Assembly (NCBI GenBank): GCA_003222275.1
Contig: QHVJ01000156.1
Location: 1-41,226 of the forward strand
Source of the DNA: Acidobacteriota bacterium
Lineage (GTDB): Bacteria > Acidobacteriota > Vicinamibacteria > Fen-336
Reading direction: 5' to 3'
Length of the DNA stretch: 41,226 nt
Positions 35,721 through 41,226 of this stretch are shown here, piece by piece; within the stretch, counting starts at the first letter, position 1; every line of letters begins with the position of its first letter. The position numbers and the translations under genes are program-made. The notes beneath the pieces are model-generated. The model worked only from the letters and a program-made list of their open reading frames with translations. It made no database searches and was not told the origin of the DNA.

Positions 35721-36235
35721 TTCGCGACGCCGATCACTCCGCAGGCCACTCGTCCGCCGGCGTTGCCGGTCGGCTGCGTCTTGAAGTCGTCGGGGTTGGC
35801 GTGGACGATGACTCCCCGGCCCACGATCGACTTCGTTCCGTCGAAGCCCAGCTCCGAGTCGACGTAGTCGACGGTGCCGTTGCCGTCCGGCGTTGCTTCG
35901 ATGTTGCCCATGTCGCCCTCATGGCGCTTCGCGTCCTTGGGCCCGCCGTGGGGGTTTCCGGCCGGGTTGAAGTGCCCGCCGGCGGAGGTGAAGTCGGCCG
36001 CGGAGCAGTCGCCGAACTCGTGGATGTGGAAGCCATGGTTCCCCGCGGCCAGCCCGGTGAGGGCGCCGGTGACGTGGACCCCGGTCCCTTCCTTCTTGAA
36101 GTGGATCGTGCCCGCGACCTTGCTGTCCTTGCCCGGGATGAGCACGGCGATGGCATGGGTCACGGCGGGCTTCGGCTGGGCGGCGGCGGCCGCCGCCGCC
36201 GCCCCGGCGGCAAATACGAGAGCGATCGTCTTCAT
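35711..36235 (-). CDS. sodC: Periplasmic Cu,Zn superoxide dismutase
   Basis: The ATG at 36235 is fixed by AGGAGG five bases upstream and begins a signal peptide with an Ala-run (MKTIALVFAAGAAAAA). The 174-residue protein has all metal sites: His70, His72, His88 and His145 for copper; His88, His96, His105 and Asp108 for zinc; the Cys77-Cys165 disulfide; and the active-site Arg162 in GGRVACGVIG. The enzyme removes superoxide in the periplasm. It lies 32 nt after the flippase stop and may have its own promoter, with TATAGT at 36269-36274. Its presence in a glycan locus is probably incidental, but it may be co-transcribed. Confidence 0.97.
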   Translation of the reverse strand: MKTIALVFAAGAAAAAAAAQPKPAVTHAIAVLIPGKDSKVAGTIHFKKEGTGVHVTGALTGLAAGNHGFHIHEFGDCSAADFTSAGGHFNPAGNPHGGPKDAKRHEGDMGNIEATPDGNGTVDYVDSELGFDGTKSIVGRGVIVHANPDDFKTQPTGNAGGRVACGVIGVAKAE

Positions 36236-36267
36236 GCTGCCTCCTGTGGAATCGCGGATGGTTTCCA

Positions 36268-37716
36268 CTATACCTCACGCCTCAGGACGCCGGTGGCGAG
36301 GAGGATCAAGGGATAGGCGGCGACCAGCGCGAGCTCGAAGGCCACGCGGGCGCCGAGCGAGGGGGGGGACAGCGCCGACAGGCCGTAGAGCGCGGCGGCG
36401 ATCACGGCCGCCGAGAGCCAGCGGCCGCCCTCGAACGGGATGGGGAAGAGCCGCCGCGAGATCGTGAAGCCCAGCGCCGCCATCACGGCGTAGGAGAGCA
36501 CGGTGGCCCAGGCCGCTCCCGTCATCCCCAGGCGGGGAATCAGCATGAAGTTGGCGGCGACGTTGGCGGCCGCCGCCGCCCCCGTGACCATCGGGTAGTA
36601 GCGGGCCTTCTTCTCGATCCCGATGCCGATGGAGGTCAGCAGGAACACGCCGTGGAGCAGATAGGCCAGCGCCACGACCGGGATGACGGGCGCCGCGGCG
36701 CGGAAGGCCGGGTTGCGCGGGGTGAGCAGGGTGAGCAGGTCGCCGCCGAGGACCGCGACGGCCAGCGTCGCCCACGCGAAGAACGCGAAGACGTGGCCGG
36801 CCACCCGCGCCAGCGTGGTCTTCGCGTCCGGACGGCCGAGCTGCGCGTAGACGAACGGCCCCCAGGCTGGCTCGAAGGCCGACGTCGCGAACTTCACGCC
36901 CTGGCCGAAGTTGTAGCCCATCTGGTAGAGGCCGACCTCGCCGCGCGTGACGAAATGGTCGAGGATCTTGCGGTCGGCCAGGTTCTGCACCTGGAGCAGG
37001 AGCCCGTGGGGCATCTTCGGCACGCCGAAGCGCAGGGCCTCGCCGAGGAGCGGAACGGAGAAGGCGGGCGCAGCGTGACGGACGAGAATCGGGAACAGGG
37101 CAAGCGAGAAGACGATGGTGGCGGTGAGATCGCTCCACAGGATGCCCGTGACCCCCCAGCCACTCCTGACCAGGAGGACCTTGAGAACGATGTTCACGGA
37201 ATGCCGCGCGACCGAGAACGCGGAGAAGAGCGCGGGCCGGTCCTGGATCCGCAGCAGGGCCAGCGGGACGAACGCGAGCGTGCCCACGGCGACGTCCCCC
37301 GCCACGAGCACGACCCAGGATGTCGGGACCGGCGTCGCTCCAAAGAGCCATCCCGTGATCGGCCGGGCGGCGGCCGCCACCGCCGCCAGCAGCAGCGCGC
37401 CCACGCCGGCGGCGAAGAGGGAGACCGTGCCCGCGAGCGCCCGGCGCTCAGCCTCGGTCTTCAGCCCGTAGTGGATGCGGAAGAAGCCGGCGTCGAGGCC
37501 GAGGCGAAAGACGACCTTCGCGAACGTGCTGAAGAGGATGAGCAAGGCCAGGTTGCCGATATCCTCAGGGGTGAGGAACCTGATGTAGAGGGGGAGCAGG
37601 AGGACGGTGACGACGTTGGTGAAGACGTCGGCCGCGCCGTAGACGGCGGAGTGCGTGGCGAGCTTGCGGAGGTTCGAGAAGAGCCCGCGAGTGGAAGCGG
37701 GATCGGAAGGAGTCAG
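36268..37716 (-). CDS. Wzx-type oligosaccharide flippase (MOP superfamily), probable CTG start
   Basis: This is a polysaccharide-export membrane protein with about 12-14 hydrophobic segments, which flips lipid-linked glycan units across the inner membrane. The nearest conventional start (TTG at 37545) would remove the first helix. The frame continues upstream without a stop and encodes a normal N-terminus, 'LRKLATHSAVYGAADVFTNV' followed by VVTVLLLPLYIRFLTPEDIG. No ATG, GTG or TTG exists in that stretch. A CTG at 37714-37716 overlaps the upstream TGA as CTGA, mimicking the ATGA/GTGA junctions of the locus, and AAGG lies seven bases before it. With this start the length is 482, usual for Wzx. 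Function is firm; the start is inferred. Confidence 0.85.
   Translation of the reverse strand: MTPSDPASTRGLFSNLRKLATHSAVYGAADVFTNVVTVLLLPLYIRFLTPEDIGNLALLILFSTFAKVVFRLGLDAGFFRIHYGLKTEAERRALAGTVSLFAAGVGALLLAAVAAAARPITGWLFGATPVPTSWVVLVAGDVAVGTLAFVPLALLRIQDRPALFSAFSVARHSVNIVLKVLLVRSGWGVTGILWSDLTATIVFSLALFPILVRHAAPAFSVPLLGEALRFGVPKMPHGLLLQVQNLADRKILDHFVTRGEVGLYQMGYNFGQGVKFATSAFEPAWGPFVYAQLGRPDAKTTLARVAGHVFAFFAWATLAVAVLGGDLLTLLTPRNPAFRAAAPVIPVVALAYLLHGVFLLTSIGIGIEKKARYYPMVTGAAAAANVAANFMLIPRLGMTGAAWATVLSYAVMAALGFTISRRLFPIPFEGGRWLSAAVIAAALYGLSALSPPSLGARVAFELALVAAYPLILLATGVLRREV
36269..36274 (-). promoter_or_regulatory. Candidate -10 box (TATAGT) for sodC
   Basis: On the minus strand TATAGT (5 of 6 matches to TATAAT) overlaps the flippase stop codon. 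It would place a start site near 36262, with a leader of about 27 nt before the sodC ATG. The leader holds GTGGAA and TTCCAC inverted arms (36246-36251 and 36263-36268). No convincing -35 is present. Confidence 0.3.
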
Positions 37717-38690
37717 ATGCGGGCCTTGTCCGACACGAAGTATTCGATCACCTTGTCGAGGATCTCGTCGAGGTGGACCTTCGGCTCGTATCCGGTCAGG
37801 GCCCTCAGGCGGGTCAGGTCGGGCACCCGCCGCGGCATGTCCTCGAAGCCCTCCTCGTAGGCCTGGTCGTAGGGGACGCGCACGATCTCGCTCTTCGACC
37901 CGGTGCGGGCCTTGACCCGCTGGGCGAGGTCCAGGATCGTGACCTCCTCGTGGTCATTGCCCACGTTCAACACCTGACCCACCGCCCGCGGCTCCTCGGC
38001 CAGGCGGACGAGCACGCCCACCACGTCCGAGACGTAGGTGAAGCAGCGGCTCTGGCCGCCCTCGCCGAAGACCGTGATGGGATGGCCGAGCAGGGCCTGC
38101 TTCACGAAGTTGGGGATCACCATCCCGTAGCGGCCGGTCTGCCGCGGGCCGACGGTGTTGAACAGCCGGAAGACCACCACCGGCAGCTTCTTCTCCTTCC
38201 AGTAGGCGAGGGCGAGGAACTCGTCGATCGCCTTGCTGCAGGCGTAGCTCCAGCGGCCCTTCGTCGTCGCTCCCATCACGAGGTCGGCGTCCTCGTGGAA
38301 GGGAACGTCCTCGCTCTTGCCGTACACCTCGGAGGTGGAGGCGACGAGCACCTTCTTCTTCTTCTTGTTGGCGAGCTTCAGCACCATCTCCGTGCCGTGC
38401 ACGTTGGTCTCGATGGTGTTGACGGGGCTCTCCACGATGAGGCGCACGCCCACCGCGGCGGCGAGATGGAAGACGACGTCGACGCGGTCGATCATCTCCG
38501 CGGTCACGGGCTCGTTCGTCACGCTGTCGATGGCGTAGTGGAAGCGCGGCGCCGCCTTCAGGTGCTCGATGTTGTCGATGGAGCCCGTGGAGAGGTTGTC
38601 GAGGATGTGGACCGTGTCCCCGCGTGCGAGCAGCGCCTCCGCGAGGTGGCTGCCCAGGAAGCCCGCGCCGCCGGTGATGAGGGCCTTCAC
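37713..38690 (-). CDS. NAD-dependent nucleotide-sugar epimerase/dehydratase (extended SDR)
   Basis: A 325-residue extended short-chain dehydrogenase. The Rossmann motif GGAGFLGSHL (7-16) binds NAD. The catalytic Tyr149-x3-Lys153 lies in RWSYACSKAIDE, and STSEVYG holds the catalytic Ser/Thr. 'VVFRLFNTVGPRQTGRYGMV' and 'DVVGVLVRLAEEPRAVGQVL' match UDP-glucose 4-epimerase, UDP-xylose synthase and GDP-mannose dehydratase relatives. The exact reaction cannot be assigned. It probably supplies a modified UDP-sugar for the glycan. It overlaps the fused synthetase gene by 4 nt upstream and the flippase CTG downstream. Confidence 0.9.
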   Translation of the reverse strand: MKALITGGAGFLGSHLAEALLARGDTVHILDNLSTGSIDNIEHLKAAPRFHYAIDSVTNEPVTAEMIDRVDVVFHLAAAVGVRLIVESPVNTIETNVHGTEMVLKLANKKKKKVLVASTSEVYGKSEDVPFHEDADLVMGATTKGRWSYACSKAIDEFLALAYWKEKKLPVVVFRLFNTVGPRQTGRYGMVIPNFVKQALLGHPITVFGEGGQSRCFTYVSDVVGVLVRLAEEPRAVGQVLNVGNDHEEVTILDLAQRVKARTGSKSEIVRVPYDQAYEEGFEDMPRRVPDLTRLRALTGYEPKVHLDEILDKVIEYFVSDKARI

Positions 38691-40402
38691 CGCGACGCCC
38701 CCCGGCCCTGCGGCACGTCCCGCCGCCGCTTGCGGCGCTCGAGGACCGCCTCCGCGGCCCGGCTCGCCCCCAGGCCGTCCACCAGCGCCCGCCCGCGCGC
38801 GCTCATCTCGCGCCGCCGGGCGGCTTCCGCGAGGAGGCTCTCGACCGCGGAGGCGAGCTGGTCCTCCTCGACCTCGGTGCCGAGCCCGAGGTACTCCACG
38901 GTGCCGTGGCGCGCGAACTCGCGCATGCGCCTCTCCTCCCTCGCGTTCTGGGCGAGGACGATGCCCGGCGTGCCCAGGGCCGCGATCTCGTAGACCGACA
39001 TCCCCCCCGAGCCCACGACGACGTCGGCCTCCAGCATCAGCTCCGAGATGTGGCCCCCGGCCTCGTTGATGAGCTTCACCGGGCGGGGCAGGCGGGCCAC
39101 GAAAGCCTCGAACTGCTTCCGGGACGAGAAAGCGGGCCCGGCCACCGCCAGCAGGTCGACGTCCGGCGGCAACCGCTGGAGCGCCCGCGCGGCCTTCAGC
39201 GTCAGGCCCTGGGGATCGCTCCCGCCGAAGCTCAGCAGCACCAGCCGCGGCTTCTCCCGGACCTCCTTGACCCGGCCCCGGAACTGCTCGCGGAGGATCG
39301 CGTAGGCCGGGCCGCCGTAGAAACCCTCCGGCGTCTCCTTCTCCTGGTTCATGACCGAGACGATGACCTGGGCGTAGTGCTCGGTCGTCTCCAGGTCGTC
39401 GAGCGTATCCACGAGGTTCACGGTGGTGGTGCCGAGGTGGCTGAGCGCGCGCAGGTACGCGTCGTCGAGGGCGGGCAGGTCGTTGATGAGGATGGCAGGG
39501 GAGAAGTCACGGATGTGCTCGAGGGCGGTCTCGAGCTTGCCGTCTCCCATCACGCGCACCGGATAGCCGTGGCGCGACACGGTGACCAGCCCCTCGGCAT
39601 GGTCGGCGCTCATCAGGAACGCCACGTCGGCGCGGGAGACGTTGCGCAGCGCGCCCGCGATGGCGAGCGAGCGGTACACGTGGCCCATCCCGAGCGCGCT
39701 CCCCCCGTCCACGCGGAAGAGCACCCGCGGCTGGCGGAGCAGGCGCTCGGCCATCCAGAAGTCCTCGAGGTCGTGGACCGTGAAGCCCGCCCGCTTGTCC
39801 AGGACGAGGTAGCCGATCTTCTCTCCAAAGCGCGTGGGCGAGTCCAGCACGCGCCGCCACATGGCGACGACCGCGCCGTTCTCCTTGTAGACGGGCTCCT
39901 GCTCTTCGCGCCGGCCCTCCCGGGCGAAGAGCGGGACCAGCGCGCCGTCGCTCCGGGCCCGCCAGTTGAGGGTGCGGTCCTCGGTCACGGAGAAGACGGT
40001 GTCGTAGCCGCCCGAGACGAGCTTTTCCACCGCCTCCTCGATCGCGAACGACTCGCGGAACGGGGTCGTCGCCTGGAGCACGACCACGATGTCGGGTCGC
40101 TCGCCCTGCGCCTCGAGCTCCTTTACCGCGTGGGCGATGACGGGCTTCAGGCTCGGGATGTCGGCGGCGAGGTCGTTCGGCCGCAGGAAGGGGGCCTCGG
40201 CGCCGTGGGCCCGCGCGACATCGGCGACCCGGGGGTCGTCCGTGGAGACGACGACCCTGTCCAGCGTCGGCGCCCCCTGGGCCGCCTCCAGCGTGTGGGC
40301 GAGCAGCGGCCGGTCCCCGAGTCGCTTGATGTTGAGGTAGGGAACGGTGTCGGACCCTCCGCGCGCCGGCACCACGCACACCACCCGCTTCCCGTCCTTC
40401 AT
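38687..40402 (-). CDS. Fusion of acylneuraminate-type cytidylyltransferase and PseG/SpsG-like domain
   Basis: This 571-residue protein joins two enzymes. Residues 1-225 are a CMP-sugar synthetase (NeuA/PseF/SpsF type), with VPARGGSDTVPYLNIKRLG, 'VVVSTDDPRVADVARAHG' and 'VVVLQATTPFRESFAIEEAV'. Residues 230-570 resemble PseG, a UDP-sugar hydrolase with GT-B fold: 'FRVDGGSALGMGHVYRSLAI' holds the Asp and His of its active site, and LLSFGGSDPQGLTLKAARAL and VVGSGGMSVYEIAALGTPGI bind the nucleotide. The NeuB-like gene upstream completes an SpsE-SpsF-SpsG set. Together they suggest formation and activation of a nonulosonic-acid-like sugar. The sugar itself is not known. Confidence 0.88.
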   Translation of the reverse strand: MKDGKRVVCVVPARGGSDTVPYLNIKRLGDRPLLAHTLEAAQGAPTLDRVVVSTDDPRVADVARAHGAEAPFLRPNDLAADIPSLKPVIAHAVKELEAQGERPDIVVVLQATTPFRESFAIEEAVEKLVSGGYDTVFSVTEDRTLNWRARSDGALVPLFAREGRREEQEPVYKENGAVVAMWRRVLDSPTRFGEKIGYLVLDKRAGFTVHDLEDFWMAERLLRQPRVLFRVDGGSALGMGHVYRSLAIAGALRNVSRADVAFLMSADHAEGLVTVSRHGYPVRVMGDGKLETALEHIRDFSPAILINDLPALDDAYLRALSHLGTTTVNLVDTLDDLETTEHYAQVIVSVMNQEKETPEGFYGGPAYAILREQFRGRVKEVREKPRLVLLSFGGSDPQGLTLKAARALQRLPPDVDLLAVAGPAFSSRKQFEAFVARLPRPVKLINEAGGHISELMLEADVVVGSGGMSVYEIAALGTPGIVLAQNAREERRMREFARHGTVEYLGLGTEVEEDQLASAVESLLAEAARRREMSARGRALVDGLGASRAAEAVLERRKRRRDVPQGRGASR

Positions 40403-40421
40403 GGGAGGCCCGACGGGCTCT

Positions 40422-40522
40422 TCAACGCAGAGAGCGCAGAGAACACCCGCAGAGGCCGCAGAGGAATGAAATTCAAATTCAGTCTCTGCGTTCTCTGCGC
40501 GTTCTCTGCGGCCTCTGCGTTG
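40422..40522. repeat. CTCTGCG-type inverted repeat, copy B
   Basis: The gap between the NeuB-like gene and the fused synthetase (40403-40538, 136 bp) is mostly one imperfect hairpin. The left arm at 40422-40465 has units such as AACGCAGAGAGCGCAGAGAA and CGCAGAGGCCGCAGAG. The right arm at 40482-40522 is the inverted copy. The AT-rich loop (about 40466-40481) reads TGAAATTCAAATTCA. It belongs to the same family as copy A at 8627-8729. Confidence 0.85.
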
Positions 40523-40538
40523 AATCCGTTTCCAACGC

Positions 40539-41226
40539 TCATACCATTTCCCAGGTGATCGTGGTGTCGTCGGGGATGTCCACGCGGGCGACGCGGCCGA
40601 CCACGAGGTCGAGGTGGCGCGGGCTGATGCCCGTGCCCGGGCGCTTGTACGTGAGCATCTCTCGCGTGATCGTGGCGCCGCGCGGGATCGTGCGCCCGGA
40701 GGTGACGCTGCGGCGCGCGAAGCGGTAGGCCTCCTCCTCCAGCGGCTCCAAACCCTTCGCGGGCTTGCCGAGCGCCTTCTCCACCGTGCGGATGCCCTGC
40801 ACCATCGCCTTCATCTCCGCCGGGTCCACCGACAGGTAGTGGTCGGGCGCCCCCGGCAGCTTCTTGTCGACCGTGTAGTGCTTCTCCACGATGCACGCGC
40901 CGAGAGCGACCGCGGCCTGCGGGACACTGATGCCGAGGGAGTGGTCGGAGAGGCCGACCGGCACCTCGGGAAACGCGCGCATGAGGTGCTCCATCATGCG
41001 CAGGTTGATGCCTTCGGGCGGGCACGGGTACTTGAGCGTGCAGTGGAGGATCGCGACCTGCTCGTTGCCCGCCCGGCGGCAGACGTCGAGCGCCTCCTCG
41101 ACCTCGGCCAGGTTGGACGTGCCGGTGGAGAGGATCATCGGCTTGCCGTGGCCGGCCGCGCGCGCGATGAGACCGTGGCAGGTGAGGTCGGCGGAGGCGA
41201 TCTTGAAGGCGGGTACGTCGAGCGAG
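40539..41226 (-). CDS. NeuB/SpsE-family nonulosonic acid synthase, C-terminal part (5' end outside window)
   Basis: The frame is open to the last base of the window, so the N-terminus is missing. The visible 228 residues begin 'SLDVPAFKIASADLTCHGLI', the middle of the TIM barrel that condenses phosphoenolpyruvate with an N-acyl hexosamine. KPMILSTGTSNLAEVEEAL, 'VAILHCTLKYPCPPEGINLR', VGLSDHSLGISV and GACIVEKHYTVDKKLPGAPD follow in the usual order, with the metal ligands and PEP-binding residues present. The C-terminal SAF (antifreeze-like) domain starts at RRSVTSGRTIPRG. Whether the product is sialic, legionaminic, pseudaminic or a spore-coat-type acid cannot be told. It works with the fused synthetase downstream. 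Confidence 0.93.
   Translation of the reverse strand, partial: SLDVPAFKIASADLTCHGLIARAAGHGKPMILSTGTSNLAEVEEALDVCRRAGNEQVAILHCTLKYPCPPEGINLRMMEHLMRAFPEVPVGLSDHSLGISVPQAAVALGACIVEKHYTVDKKLPGAPDHYLSVDPAEMKAMVQGIRTVEKALGKPAKGLEPLEEEAYRFARRSVTSGRTIPRGATITREMLTYKRPGTGISPRHLDLVVGRVARVDIPDDTTITWEMV

Noticed and set aside
37546-37712. Gene-free gap between epimerase and flippase
   Set aside because: The frame is open and encodes the missing first helix of the flippase, so it is coding.

Overview
This is a GC-rich chromosomal window from a Gram-negative (diderm) bacterium. TamB, an Omp85 protein, a SurA-like chaperone, a lipoprotein and a periplasmic Cu,Zn superoxide dismutase together require an outer membrane. 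The gene order (xerC, ECF sigma/anti-sigma, hslVU, acyl-CoA carboxylase, TamB/Omp85), the heavy use of GTG/TTG starts and the palindromic repeats fit soil or sediment lineages such as Acidobacteriota or Rokubacteria/Methylomirabilota. That placement is inference; no rRNA or marker search was possible.

Positions 1-17835 (+ strand) are housekeeping and envelope genes: the 3' part of a XerC/D recombinase; an ECF sigma factor, its zinc-finger anti-sigma factor and an exported coiled-coil protein; hslV and hslU; a lipoprotein with fibronectin-like domains; a transaldolase-family enzyme; a small FmdB zinc ribbon; a biotin-dependent acyl-CoA carboxylase in three genes (carboxyltransferase, biotin carboxylase, biotin carrier); and a tightly packed TamB, Omp85, SurA-N set for outer-membrane biogenesis.

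Positions 17823-33756 (- strand) hold one very compact 15-gene run for surface-glycan assembly: eight soluble glycosyltransferases, three SAM methyltransferases, a GT-C-type membrane glycosyltransferase, a polysaccharide deacetylase, a GNAT-like acyltransferase and a coiled-coil protein. Eleven of its 14 junctions are 4-nt start/stop overlaps. A divergent membrane protein (33787-35709, +) follows. Positions 35711-41226 (- strand) hold sodC, a Wzx-type flippase, a sugar-nucleotide epimerase, a fused CMP-sugar synthetase/PseG-like protein and a NeuB-family synthase that runs off the window. The last two proteins predict a nonulosonic-acid-type sugar in the glycan; the flippase would export lipid-linked units and the transferases would build them.

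The least explained structure is a family of two-hairpin palindromic repeats. Five copies lie inside protein-coding genes of the glycan cluster, with units of 69 or 72 bp. Their hairpin arms covary, and copies are translated in all three frames of the minus strand at different loci. A second, unrelated inverted-repeat family built on CTCTGCG fills two gaps, each exactly 136 bp, about 32 kb apart. No gene-free stretch exceeds 140 bases. I saw no rRNA, tRNA, CRISPR array, transposase or phage gene.
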